DNA of 64,000 bases from an uncultured Sutterella sp. (GTDB lineage: Bacteria; Pseudomonadota; Gammaproteobacteria; Burkholderiales; Burkholderiaceae_F): positions 1 to 64,000 of the forward strand of contig UQNA01000005.1 in the NCBI GenBank assembly GCA_900542195.1. Direction: 5' to 3'. Each line of letters starts with the position of its first letter. The stretch's first letter is position 1. Of this stretch, positions 1 through 8,562 are shown one piece after another. The position numbers and the translations under genes are program-made. A model generated the notes under the pieces. That model worked only from the letters and a program-made list of their open reading frames with translations. It was not told the origin of the DNA and ran no database searches.

Positions 1-1144
1 CCGCCTCTTTGAGCGCTTCGGGTTGAACTTCCAAAATCACATTTTCCATTTCAAACAACTTGGCAAATTGCTTGATGACCGCATTTTTCGGTTCTGTCAA
101 AATACGAATCAAAGCATCTTCATCCAAATTGTCCAAGGTTGTGATGATGGGAAGTCTGCCAACCAATTCCGGTATTAAACCGAAATGCACCAAATCTTTG
201 GCTTCGATATCGTGAAGAATTTCTCCTTCACTTCTTTCGTCTTCTCCGCGAACTTCAGCCTCAAAGCCTATACCGCTCTTTTCTGTTCTTCTGCGGATAA
301 TCTTATCCAAGCCCTCGAATGCACCTCCGCAAATAAAAAGAATATTTGTAGTGTCGACCTGAATATTCTTTCCGTTGGGATGTTTTCTTCCGCCTCCGGG
401 TGGAACTGAAGCAACGGTACCTTCTACCAACTTAAGAAGTGCCTGCTGAACGCCTTCGCCGGAAACGTCTCTGGTGATGGAAGGATTTTCACTTTTACGG
501 GCAATCTTATCGATTTCGTCTAAGTAGATAATTCCGGTCTCGGCCTTCTTAACATCAAAATCACAACTCTGAAGAAGCTTAAGAATAACGTTTTCTACGT
601 CTTCTCCGACATAGCCGGCTTCCGTCAAAGTTGTTGCATCGGCAATAGCAAAGGGAACATTCAGCATCTTTGCCATGGTCTGTGCAAGAAGTGTTTTGCC
701 GGAACCCGTCGGTCCTAAAAGCAGGATATTGCTCTTTTGAATTTCCAGATCCTCGCCATCGCCGTTTCCCTGAAACTTGTTTTTCAGTCTCTTGTAGTGG
801 TTGTAGACGGCAACGGAAAGAACTTTTTTGGCTTCTGCCTGACCAATCACGTACTGGTCAAGGTTTTCGCAAATTTCCCTTGGCGTCGGGATCTTCTTAT
901 TCAGAATAGATTCGCTTACTGTTGCAGCTCCGGCTGCCTCAGAATCTTTTGCGGACGAAGGAGAAGAAGCAGACAGACCGGATTGCTTCATTGCTTCGGC
1001 AATAACGCCGGAGTATTCAGCCAGCTGGCGAGTGCAGTCTTTGCAAATATAGCTGTCCCCTTCGCTGGATTTGTAAATCGCCTCGTACTGCCCTTTCTTG
1101 GCTCCGCAGAAGGAGCACACTGGATCTTTGCTTCCAAACTTCAT
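1..1144 (-). CDS. clpX: ATP-dependent Clp protease ATP-binding subunit ClpX (3' end cut by window)
   Basis: AAA+ unfoldase that recognises and unfolds substrates and feeds them to ClpP in the cytoplasm. The reading frame starts at the ATG whose complement is 1142-1144 and runs off the left edge, so about 381 codons are present and the C-terminal part is missing. An N-terminal zinc finger is visible (C10, C13, C34, C37), then the Walker A motif GPTGSGKT near residue 145, Walker B (IYLDEIDKI) near 205, and the family signature GYVGEDVE between them. It lies just downstream of clpP on the same strand, the usual tig-clpP-clpX order. Identity is near certain. Confidence 0.97.
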   Translation of the reverse strand, partial: MKFGSKDPVCSFCGAKKGQYEAIYKSSEGDSYICKDCTRQLAEYSGVIAEAMKQSGLSASSPSSAKDSEAAGAATVSESILNKKIPTPREICENLDQYVIGQAEAKKVLSVAVYNHYKRLKNKFQGNGDGEDLEIQKSNILLLGPTGSGKTLLAQTMAKMLNVPFAIADATTLTEAGYVGEDVENVILKLLQSCDFDVKKAETGIIYLDEIDKIARKSENPSITRDVSGEGVQQALLKLVEGTVASVPPGGGRKHPNGKNIQVDTTNILFICGGAFEGLDKIIRRRTEKSGIGFEAEVRGEDERSEGEILHDIEAKDLVHFGLIPELVGRLPIITTLDNLDEDALIRILTEPKNAVIKQFAKLFEMENVILEVQPEALKEA

Positions 1145-1159
1145 TGTCTCACTCCGAAA

Positions 1160-1795
1160 TTAAGCCTTAGCTTGGATTTCTGAACGTTTTGTAAATACGC
1201 GGTCAATAATGCCGTACTCTTTAGCTTCCAAGCTGCTCATAAAATTATCCCTCTCGGTGTCTTTAGCGATCTTTTCGATGGACTGACCTGTATGAGAAGC
1301 AAGGATTCCGTTCAAACGGCTTCTCAATTCCAAAATTTCTTTAGCCTGAATTTCGATATCAGCGGCGGTACCCTGAGAACCACCGGAAGGCTGATGGATC
1401 ATAATTCTGGAATTTGGGAGAGCATAACGCTTACCTGCCGCTCCTGAAGCCAACAAGAAAGCGCCCATTGAGGCGGCCATACCTAAGCAGATGGTTGAAA
1501 CATCCGGCTTAATAAACTGCATGGTGTCGTAAATAGATAGACCGGCGTAAACGCTTCCTCCCGGAGAGTCAATATACAGAGAGATGTCTTTATCAGGATT
1601 TTCGCTTTCTAAGAAAAGAAGCTGAGCAACGACCAAATTGGCACTCTGTTCAGTCACAGGTCCAACAAGAAAAATTACACGATCTCTCAACAGTCTGGAA
1701 TAGATGTCGAAGGAGCGTTCACCTCTTCCGCTCTGCTCGATTACCATTGGGATCAAATTGTTCATAGTAGGAGGAGTGAAAATCTTATCTTGCAT
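1160..1795 (-). CDS. clpP: ATP-dependent Clp protease proteolytic subunit ClpP
   Basis: Serine protease subunit that forms the tetradecameric chamber of ClpXP/ClpAP. The 211-residue length is normal. The catalytic triad can be read as Ser109 (GMAASMGAF), His134 (IMIHQPSGG) and Asp183 (ERDNFM). The start ATG follows TAGGAATAAAAC, a good ribosome binding site. clpX begins 15 bp downstream and tig lies 75 bp upstream on the same strand, so the three are probably co-transcribed. Confidence 0.98.
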   Translation of the reverse strand: MQDKIFTPPTMNNLIPMVIEQSGRGERSFDIYSRLLRDRVIFLVGPVTEQSANLVVAQLLFLESENPDKDISLYIDSPGGSVYAGLSIYDTMQFIKPDVSTICLGMAASMGAFLLASGAAGKRYALPNSRIMIHQPSGGSQGTAADIEIQAKEILELRSRLNGILASHTGQSIEKIAKDTERDNFMSSLEAKEYGIIDRVFTKRSEIQAKA

Positions 1796-1870
1796 GTTTT
1801 ATTCCTAAAGACAAATGGGCGATGACTTCGCAGCCCCCGCCCAATTAAAAACCTAAATCAAGAATTTGAA

Positions 1871-3265
1871 TTAAGCCTGTGCAGCCATCAAATCTTCGAA
1901 TTTAACAGTTTCTTTCTGAGTATCAGCATTCTTCAATGCCCAATTTACGACATTGTTTTCAAGAACAACACCGATCAATTCGGACTTGCGCTGTGGGTCA
2001 TTCAAGTACCAGTTGATAACTTCTTCCGGATCTTCGAAGCTCTTGGAGATGTCTGTAGCCAATGCTTTAACTTCTTCCGGAGTAGCCTTAATGTCTTCTG
2101 CCTTGATGATTTCCTGAATCAGGAGACCCAAACGAACACGGTTGGTAGCTGCATCGAGCATCAATTCCTTGTTGGCGAAAACGCTTTCAGGAAGAGTCAG
2201 ACCGCGGGCCTTGAGCATTTCTTTCTGAGCTTCAACCATCTTCAAACGTTCTTCTTCAACCAATGCGTGAGGAACCGGGAATTCAGAGGCCTTCAAGAGA
2301 GCATCCATAACGCTCTGTTTTGTCTTGTTGGTCAATCTGTTCTTGAGTTCGCGCTCAAGGTTTTCTTTAACATCAGCTGTCAACTGAGCAACACCGCCTT
2401 CAGTGATACCCAAAGAAGCAGCAAATTCATCATTCAATTCTGGAAGATGAGGTTCTTCAACTCCAGTGAGTTTGACTGTGAAGGAAACTTCTTTTCCAGC
2501 CAATTCCTGAGAAGGATATTCTGCAGGGAATGTGAGCGGGAAAGTCTTTTCTTCGCCGATAGACATGCCCTTGATAGCATCTTCAAAAGCCGGAAGCATC
2601 TGGCCTGCACCGAGAACAAACTTGTAGTTGTCGGCTTTACCGCCTTTGAAAACTTCACCGTTAAGCTTGCCTTCGAAGTCAACTGTAACCAAGTCGTTAT
2701 CTTGAGCCGGTCTTTCAACTTTGGAGTAAGTTGTACGCTGTTTGCGCATTACGTCCAATGTCTTGTTTACGTCTTCTTCAGTAAGAGCGCATTCGTATTC
2801 AGTAACCTTAACGCCTTTGAGGTCAGGTACTTTAACTTCCGGGAAAACCTCGAAAGCAACTTCGAACTTAACAAGGCCTTCTTCGTCCTGCTTTTCAGCC
2901 GGATAGATAGAGGGCTGGCCGACAATTTCAAACTTACCTTCCTGGAGAGCTTTGGAAGCAGCGTCAACAGCCAACTGGTTGATAGCTTCTTGTTCAGCTT
3001 CGAAACCATAAGTAGCGGCAACCATGCTCATCGGAGCTTTGCCTGGACGGAAACCATGGAATTTTGCCTTCTTGGCATACTGTTTCAAGCGCTTCTGAAC
3101 TTCTTTTTCGATGTCAGCGCGAGAAACGGAGACTTCAACCTTTCTTTCAAGCGGATTCGGTTCAACTTTAACTGCTTCTTCTTTGGCAGGTTCAGCAACT
3201 GCGGTTTCAGCTTTAACTTCTTCAGCGGCTGGAGCTGCTTCAACTTGATCTTTTGTTTCTGTCAT
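1871..3265 (-). CDS. tig: Trigger factor, ribosome-associated chaperone
   Basis: Peptidyl-prolyl isomerase and chaperone that binds the ribosome exit tunnel. I use the ATG at 3265 (464 aa) rather than the upstream frame start at 3307, because GAGAGG sits just before it. The ribosome-docking signature GFRPGKAP is at residues 71-78, about 28 residues later than in E. coli: the protein carries an Ala/Glu/Val-rich N-terminal extension. The FKBP-type domain follows (about 185-275, with VTVDFEGKLNGEVFKGG), then the helical C-terminal arms. First gene of the tig-clpP-clpX group. Confidence 0.95.
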   Translation of the reverse strand: MTETKDQVEAAPAAEEVKAETAVAEPAKEEAVKVEPNPLERKVEVSVSRADIEKEVQKRLKQYAKKAKFHGFRPGKAPMSMVAATYGFEAEQEAINQLAVDAASKALQEGKFEIVGQPSIYPAEKQDEEGLVKFEVAFEVFPEVKVPDLKGVKVTEYECALTEEDVNKTLDVMRKQRTTYSKVERPAQDNDLVTVDFEGKLNGEVFKGGKADNYKFVLGAGQMLPAFEDAIKGMSIGEEKTFPLTFPAEYPSQELAGKEVSFTVKLTGVEEPHLPELNDEFAASLGITEGGVAQLTADVKENLERELKNRLTNKTKQSVMDALLKASEFPVPHALVEEERLKMVEAQKEMLKARGLTLPESVFANKELMLDAATNRVRLGLLIQEIIKAEDIKATPEEVKALATDISKSFEDPEEVINWYLNDPQRKSELIGVVLENNVVNWALKNADTQKETVKFEDLMAAQA

Positions 3266-3307
3266 TTTCTGTTTTTCCTCTCGACCCGGAAGAGCCGAGC
3301 CGTCCAA

Positions 3308-3600
3308 ATAAAAATATTCTTTAGTATCAATAAAGAGGCCTAATAATCACTAGGCCATTTAGTAAACGGTTAATTATAACGACTTCCTTGAATTACACAA
3401 TTTTGTTGCTTAAAAACTTTCTATCAATGTTAAGAATCTTTTCTTGTTTTTCTTTAGATGTTGAAAAGCACGAAGTTAGACAACGCAAAACCCGCTAGAA
3501 AGCAGAAAAAGATTGGAAAAACATCCGTGAACGTCTTTGGAACAAAAAATATGCTTTAGAACTTTGCTTCGTATTTTGAAGCCGGTGATTTGAAAGAGGC
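3308..3600. other. Gene-free interval upstream of tig
   Basis: AT-rich stretch between the tig start and the tRNA-Gln 3' end. I see no open reading frame with a credible start. It presumably holds the tig promoter, but I could not single out convincing -35/-10 boxes. Confidence 0.4.
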
Positions 3601-3677
3601 TGGCAGGGGAAGAAGGATTCGAACCCTCGAATGCCGGAATCAGAATCCGGTGCCTTAACCAGCTTGGCGATTCCCCT
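3601..3677 (-). tRNA. tRNA-Gln (anticodon CTG)
   Basis: Read on the minus strand, the 77 nt fold as a cloverleaf. The acceptor stem AGGGGAA pairs with TTCCCCT, followed by discriminator G and an encoded CCA. The anticodon stem CCGGA/TCCGG encloses the loop TTCTGAT, giving anticodon CTG, and the T-loop is TTCGAAT. The sequence closely resembles E. coli tRNA-Gln. The tRNA shows no integration scar. Confidence 0.95.
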
Positions 3678-3728
3678 GCAAGTGAAGCGTGATATTACAC
3701 AACTCTAAAAAAAATTGCAAATCGTCTT

Positions 3729-3875
3729 TTAATTTATCAAAAGACTGATGACCTGCATGAGAATAAATCCTGCACATAAGAATGCAAAATTAACTTTCAT
3801 CATTTTTTCAATAAGTTGTAAATCTTTTCTAGCTTCAATTCTTTCTTGAGCTTGGTACTCTTTCGGATATCTCAT
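3729..3875 (-). CDS. Small membrane protein, 48 aa, unknown function
   Basis: Begins MRYPKEYQAQERIEARKDLQ, then a single hydrophobic segment (about residues 28-46, NFAFLCAGFILMQVISLLI) ends the protein. A charged amphipathic N-terminus followed by one membrane helix is typical of small inner-membrane proteins. TGGGGGTAG before the ATG could serve as a ribosome binding site. It lies between tRNA-Gln and the threonine-synthase-like gene. No family recognised; it could be a chance frame, but size, start site and composition argue for a gene. Confidence 0.5.
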   Translation of the reverse strand: MRYPKEYQAQERIEARKDLQLIEKMMKVNFAFLCAGFILMQVISLLIN

Positions 3876-4001
3876 AATCTACCCCCAAAGTTTCTCTATA
3901 GGGATTTTACCAATATCCACTTAGTATTTCCACTTAGAAGATTGCAACGATTCCTTATATTGGTCTTTTCAATTGCTCAAATAGATTACATGAATCGGCT
4001 A

Positions 4002-5096
4002 TTAGTGGTCGCTTTTAATACCTGCTCCGCACATTGACAGTAAAGAGTCCGGAGAAGCCCCATAAATTTTGCAATATTGCTCATAGGCAGCCAAAGCCGC
4101 CGCCGTTGTATGCTCGGCGTAAATGCCCCTAGCTGCCAGTTTGCGGCGTGCGGGAAGAATTTCTTCTTCCGGTGCCGTCACAACACGAATGTTATGCCGC
4201 TTAATCATGTCCAGGATCTCCTCTGCTCTTGCTGGCTTGCCAATCGCAATTCCCTCGGCCAAAGTGGGGACAGGAGTAATTTCGGCGAGATGATCTAATT
4301 GTTTTTCAACAGTTTCAAAGAAAGGTGCACAACCGCTTGCTTGGATAGCAATAACCTGCGGGAAATGAGATATAACACCCGAAGCCAAAAGATGTTCTAA
4401 AGCCAACACAGCTCCGATAAACAATGTTCCGTTTCCTAATTCAATAAAAATATTTTTCGGAACTCGTTTCAATTGCTCATAGGTCTCGTAGATATAAGTT
4501 TTTGTTCCCTCATAGAAGAAGGGATTAAAGACGTGGTTGGCGTAATAGGCTCCTTCAGTAACAACTTTTTCTCTGCATACATCAGCACAATGATCTCGGG
4601 TTCCGGGTACAACGACAGCTTTAGCTCCGAATGCCTCAATCATAGAAATCTTTTTAGGACTTGTTCCTTCCGGTACATAAATTTCGCATTCGATGCCTAC
4701 TCTTGCACAATAAGCAGCAACGGCCACACCGGCATTTCCGCTTGAATCCTGAACGCATTTTTTGACGCCGATTTCTTTCATATGAGCCACCAGTGCGGCT
4801 GCGCCTCTATCTTTAAAGGAAAGAGTCGGCATCATGTAATCCATCTTGACCATGACATCCTTGTCAAAGGAGATGATCGGGGTTCTGCCCTCTCCCATCG
4901 TGACATCGCGCCAGCTCTCCCCTTCGATGTTCATAAAAGCCCGATAGCGGAAAAGACTCCATTCATTTTTATCGATTAGCTTTGCTTCAAATTTTGGGAA
5001 CTCATTAGGAAGAGAAAACAATCCGCCGCAAGAGCATGAAGCTTGAGGAGTATTTGTCGGCGTTAATTTTCCACATTTGCTGCAAATGAAATTCAT
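4002..5096 (-). CDS. Threonine synthase-like PLP-dependent enzyme with N-terminal zinc ribbon
   Basis: Fold-type II PLP enzyme, 364 aa. A CxxC...CxC zinc ribbon (C5, C8, C21, C23) opens the protein, as in the archaeal/plant type of threonine synthase. The Schiff-base lysine is K95 in TLSFKDRGA. The phosphate/substrate loop SSGNAG follows, and the C-terminal MCGAGIKSD ends the cofactor site. Threonine synthase converts O-phosphohomoserine to threonine. The family also contains look-alikes acting on other amino acids, and no threonine-pathway neighbour is present, so the substrate is uncertain. Confidence 0.75.
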   Translation of the reverse strand: MNFICSKCGKLTPTNTPQASCSCGGLFSLPNEFPKFEAKLIDKNEWSLFRYRAFMNIEGESWRDVTMGEGRTPIISFDKDVMVKMDYMMPTLSFKDRGAAALVAHMKEIGVKKCVQDSSGNAGVAVAAYCARVGIECEIYVPEGTSPKKISMIEAFGAKAVVVPGTRDHCADVCREKVVTEGAYYANHVFNPFFYEGTKTYIYETYEQLKRVPKNIFIELGNGTLFIGAVLALEHLLASGVISHFPQVIAIQASGCAPFFETVEKQLDHLAEITPVPTLAEGIAIGKPARAEEILDMIKRHNIRVVTAPEEEILPARRKLAARGIYAEHTTAAALAAYEQYCKIYGASPDSLLSMCGAGIKSDH

Positions 5097-5170
5097 AAAA
5101 AATCCTTGAGAGCTGAGTTGAGATACAAGAATAATAATCTTTGGACAAGCCGTTATCGCATTGCTCTAAC

Positions 5171-5194
5171 AAAAAAGCCCGCGATATGCGAGCT
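5171..5194 (-). terminator. Rho-independent terminator after the MTA/SAH nucleosidase gene
   Basis: On the minus strand AGCTCGC and GCGGGCT form a 7-bp stem (5176-5194, one G-T pair) around ATATC, followed by TTTTTT. It ends the phosphoribosyltransferase-nucleosidase transcript before the threonine-synthase-like gene. Confidence 0.8.
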
Positions 5195-5216
5195 CTTTAC
5201 GTTAAAAATAACGAAA

Positions 5217-5909
5217 TTATGATGCGTAACTTTCAGCTATTCCTTTGACAACTTCCATTGATTCCTTAGCCGCTCCATCAAGGAATACAGCGTAATCTAC
5301 GTTCGCTCCGTCGTCGGCGCAGTCAGACATTACTCTAATAACTAAGAATGGAATCTTATTTACCGCGCAGACTTGGCCGATAGCACCGCCTTCCATTTCT
5401 ACGGCTACTGCCTTAAAGGTAGCTGCAATTAATTCTCCCTTGACGGTGTCTTTCATAAACTGATCGCCGGTCGCAATAACTCCGGTAACGCACTTGAAGT
5501 CCTTATCTCTGGCACTTTCAAGAGCAAGCTCTTGAAGAGCTTTATCGGTTTCAAAGAAAATCTGATTGAGGCCCGAAACCATTCCGACAGGATCGCCTAA
5601 GCCGGAAGTATCCATATCATGCTGGCATACTGCGGTAGCAACAACCATGTCTCCAACCTCTAAGTCAGGAGAAAGAGCTCCGGCCACACCGGTATTAATA
5701 ATTTTGTCCACGCCGAACTTCAAAATCATTGTCTGTGCACAGATAGCTGCAAAGACTTTCCCGATGCCGCACTCAGCGATAACAACAGGAGTTCCGTTCA
5801 AAATTCCTTGGTTGAACTCGATGCCGCTGATAGTAGTTACCTTCAGATCTTTCAGTTCTTTTTTGAGGCCTTCAACCTCAACTTTCATTGCTCCAATAAT
5901 GCCAATCAT
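5217..5909 (-). CDS. mtnN: 5'-methylthioadenosine/S-adenosylhomocysteine nucleosidase
   Basis: Splits MTA and SAH (and 5'-deoxyadenosine) to adenine plus the thioribose moiety. The 230-aa length fits. IIGAMKVEVEGL carries the catalytic acid Glu11; VAVEMEGGAIGQV is the ribose/purine-binding signature; MSDCADD carries the catalytic Asp. The gene is 13 bp downstream of a purine-type phosphoribosyltransferase on the same strand. The pair makes sense together: the adenine released here can be salvaged to AMP by the neighbour. Confidence 0.95.
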   Translation of the reverse strand: MIGIIGAMKVEVEGLKKELKDLKVTTISGIEFNQGILNGTPVVIAECGIGKVFAAICAQTMILKFGVDKIINTGVAGALSPDLEVGDMVVATAVCQHDMDTSGLGDPVGMVSGLNQIFFETDKALQELALESARDKDFKCVTGVIATGDQFMKDTVKGELIAATFKAVAVEMEGGAIGQVCAVNKIPFLVIRVMSDCADDGANVDYAVFLDGAAKESMEVVKGIAESYAS

Positions 5910-5922
5910 TGCTTTTCCTTAA

Positions 5923-6483
5923 TTAAGAAATCGGTTCGCCTTCTGCATTGAAAAGAGGCAATTTTTCTAAGAACAGGATATCGTCGCGATCCGCCGCTTC
6001 CCCTTCAGCAAGAATAGCCATCTTTCCAACAACATTAGCTCCGCATCTTTCAGCCAGCTCTTCCAATGCCTCCAAAGATTTTCCGGTTGAAATAACGTCG
6101 TCAACGATTAATACTTTCTTTCCTTTCATGGTTTCGACATCGAGCTGATCTAAATAGAGCTTTTGCCGAGCGGCTGTGGTAATAGATTGAACTTCAACAA
6201 AGAAAGGATCGACCATATAGAGTTTCTTGCTCTTTCTGGCCACGATATATTTAGCGTCTCCCCTTTGTCTTGCCATTTCATGGACTAAAGGGATACCTTT
6301 GGTCTCTGCAGTAAGAACGTAATCAAATTCAGGAGCGATCTTAAGGAGCTCTCTGGCGCAATGCTCAGAAAGCGAAGGGTCTCCAACAATGATAAAAGCT
6401 CCAATGTAAAGATCATCATTAATAGCGCAAAGAGGCAATGCTCTTTCCATGCCTGCAATATTAATCTTGTATGTTTTCACCAT
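5923..6483 (-). CDS. Phosphoribosyltransferase, probably adenine/purine salvage
   Basis: Type I PRTase. The PRPP-binding signature VLIVDDVISTGKSL is clear, preceded by the flexible-loop region (YIVARKSKKLY). This most resembles apt/xpt-like enzymes. The frame is also open from a TTG at 6504; I prefer the ATG at 6483 because MVKTYKINIAG starts the conserved region, although neither has a strong ribosome binding site. Linkage to mtnN suggests adenine as substrate; this is inference from context. Confidence 0.8.
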   Translation of the reverse strand: MVKTYKINIAGMERALPLCAINDDLYIGAFIIVGDPSLSEHCARELLKIAPEFDYVLTAETKGIPLVHEMARQRGDAKYIVARKSKKLYMVDPFFVEVQSITTAARQKLYLDQLDVETMKGKKVLIVDDVISTGKSLEALEELAERCGANVVGKMAILAEGEAADRDDILFLEKLPLFNAEGEPIS

Positions 6484-6504
6484 CACACCGATAAATTCAA
6501 CCAA

Positions 6505-6947
6505 ATATGGGTTAATCCTACTTCAAAAATAGCCTGAAAACCAAATAAACGCTCAGGCACTCAAGCAGGATTAGGCATTATTGGATCAAGTGGGGGAAAG
6601 AGAGAAGAATTCTGCCCATTAATGAGCCCAAAGAAATCTCTTTTACTCGTCAAAACTTAGAAAAACGGAACTTTTCTTTTTTCGAAAAATCTCGCAGACC
6701 AATCCCCACCTAAGTAATTTCCATCTATTTCTGTTTTTCAGTGCCCCCAATTTTGAAGAACCGCAGAAATTATTGTTAACATATTGACAATGGAACAGGA
6801 ACCCACAAAGCTTCCTTTTCCTAACTGCACATCCATTGTCCAAGATGGAAGCCATAAGCCGTGAAGTTATAAAAACTAAGAAAGACTAGCGGCTTGGTAT
6901 TGCCTCTAATTTTTAAAAACTCAATCCACACAAATAGGAGATTCAAC
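6505..6947. promoter_or_regulatory. Intergenic region between divergent PRTase and TRAP operons
   Basis: Holds the control regions of the leftward phosphoribosyltransferase-nucleosidase pair and the rightward TRAP operon. Short open frames here have no supporting start signals or family resemblance. No operator or riboswitch could be recognised by eye. Confidence 0.4.
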
Positions 6948-8021
6948 ATGAAGCACTTGTTCGGCAAAGCGCTTTTTACCCTCGCCTGTGCAGGGTTAAT
7001 GACAGCCGTATCAGCTGCATATAAAGCAGAATACAAATTAAGCGTTGTTCCAGGAGCCACTTCCGGCTGGGGACAAACAGCAACTTTCTTTGCTGACTGC
7101 GTAAGAAATAAAACCGACGGAAGAGTCAACATTAAGCCTTATTTCGGCGCTCAGCTGATGGCAGGCAAACAAACATCCGAGCTTCTTTTGGTTCGCCGCG
7201 GCGCCATCGACTTTGCTCTTGCCTCCACAATTAACTGGTCCCCGCAGATCAAAGAACTTAACTTGACTGCACTTCCTTTCTTTGTAGCCAACAATCCTAA
7301 CCGTTACAAAGCGATGGATGCCATCGAAGCCGGAAAGTCGGGCAAGATGCTTCAAGACGCTATTGAAAAAACAGGCGTTAAATTCATCGGTTGGTCCGAA
7401 AACGGTTTCCGCGAACTGACAACCAGCAAGGGTCCAATCAACAAACCTGAAGATATGAAAGGCATGAAGCTTCGCGTTTGCGGCACCCCGATCTTCATTG
7501 ATATTTTCACAGCTTTAGGCGCCAATCCGCAGGCTATTAACTGGTCAGAAGCCGTTACCGGTTTCCAACAAGGCATTGTTGACGGTCAAGAAAACCCGAC
7601 CAACGGCATCAACATCCCAATGAAGATGTGGACATGGCACAAGCACATGACCGATTGGCATTACATGATCGACCCACTCTTCTTGACAGCAAACAAGAAA
7701 GTCTGGGACGGTTTCTCCAAGGAAGACCAAAAAATCATTCTTGAATGCGCAGCTGAAGCAGAACTTTACGGCAAAGCCCTCTCCCGCTTAGGCTTTGACA
7801 ATGGCGAAGCCTTAGCTTACTTGCAGAAGATCGGTAAAGTTCCTGCCGTCAGCGATCCTAATGCTGAATTGAAGAAGAACGGTATGGAAGTAACAAGCTT
7901 CACACCTGAACAAATTCAAGCCTTCTACAAAGCAACTCAGCAAGTTCGCGACAACTGGACAAAGAAGATTGGTCCTGAACTCGTGAAAGCCGCTGAAGCA
8001 GACATGAAAGCCGCTCAGTAA
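6948..8021 (+). CDS. TRAP transporter solute-binding protein (DctP family)
   Basis: Periplasmic substrate-binding subunit of a tripartite ATP-independent transporter. The start ATG at 6948 follows AATAGGAGATTCAAC; the upstream in-frame extension has no such site. A Sec signal peptide covers about residues 1-24 (hydrophobic core LFTLACAGLMTAVS). The DctP hallmarks PEDMKGMKLRVCGTP (carboxylate-clamp Arg) and VDGQENPTNGI are present. First gene of a dctP-dctQ-dctM operon. The substrate is probably an organic acid, but the sequence does not reveal which. Confidence 0.93.
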   Translation: MKHLFGKALFTLACAGLMTAVSAAYKAEYKLSVVPGATSGWGQTATFFADCVRNKTDGRVNIKPYFGAQLMAGKQTSELLLVRRGAIDFALASTINWSPQIKELNLTALPFFVANNPNRYKAMDAIEAGKSGKMLQDAIEKTGVKFIGWSENGFRELTTSKGPINKPEDMKGMKLRVCGTPIFIDIFTALGANPQAINWSEAVTGFQQGIVDGQENPTNGINIPMKMWTWHKHMTDWHYMIDPLFLTANKKVWDGFSKEDQKIILECAAEAELYGKALSRLGFDNGEALAYLQKIGKVPAVSDPNAELKKNGMEVTSFTPEQIQAFYKATQQVRDNWTKKIGPELVKAAEADMKAAQ

Positions 8022-8039
8022 TTGAACCATTGAGTAGTT

Positions 8040-8063
8040 AACGGGCGGCAAAAGCCGCCCGTT
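8040..8063 (+). promoter_or_regulatory. Strong intergenic stem-loop between dctP and dctQ
   Basis: AACGGGCGGC and GCCGCCCGTT form a perfect 10-bp stem with an AAAA loop, followed by TCAAAATAG rather than a U-run. It could stabilise the dctP message or attenuate read-through, so that the binding protein is made in excess over the membrane subunits. That role is inferred from position. Confidence 0.75.
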
Positions 8064-8082
8064 TCAAAATAGAAGTAAAAAG

Positions 8083-8553
8083 ATGCTGAATTTTTTAAAT
8101 TCCCGGTTTGAAGAAATACTGGGAGCCTTTCTCTTAGGGCTAATGGCTTGCATATCCTTTATCAATGTCATTGTTAGGTACTGCACAAACTTCTCTTTCT
8201 CCGCCTCCGAAGAGTTGACGGTCAACTTCTTTGTATGGATTGTTCTTCTCGGAACCGCCAGAGCATTCAGAGAGGGAAGCAACTTCTGCATGAACCTACT
8301 TTATAACGCCTGTCCGCTTGCTTTAAGAAAAGGGATGTACATCTTCGGAGTTGTCTGCAGCATCGCTTTCTTTGCTGCTCTTGTTTACCTAGGCTCCATC
8401 GAAGTCTGGGATGAGTTTTCTCTGAATGTTTCCAGTGAGTCTTTGGACATTCCGGTCTGGCTTTACACCATGGCCACTCCTTTATTTTCCCTTTTAATCA
8501 TTGTGCGCATTATCCAGAAAGTCATCAGTGACTTTAAGTCTGGACTGGTGTAG
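8083..8553 (+). CDS. TRAP transporter small permease subunit (DctQ family)
   Basis: 156-aa inner-membrane protein with four hydrophobic segments (near residues 12-32, 50-67, 85-105 and 130-150), the DctQ topology. The conserved EELTVNFFVWIVLLGTARAFREG segment in the second helix region is typical of the family. It bridges the binding protein and the large permease. dctM starts 9 bp downstream. Confidence 0.93.
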   Translation: MLNFLNSRFEEILGAFLLGLMACISFINVIVRYCTNFSFSASEELTVNFFVWIVLLGTARAFREGSNFCMNLLYNACPLALRKGMYIFGVVCSIAFFAALVYLGSIEVWDEFSLNVSSESLDIPVWLYTMATPLFSLLIIVRIIQKVISDFKSGLV

Positions 8554-8562
8554 GAGGCAGAA

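Noticed and set aside
2267..3343. 358-codon plus-strand frame opposite trigger factor
   Set aside because: Phe/Asn/Ser-rich antisense shadow of tig; tig is certain.
6643..7132. Short minus-strand frames upstream of and over the dctP start
   Set aside because: Overlap the signal peptide coding region of dctP and have no start signals or family resemblance.
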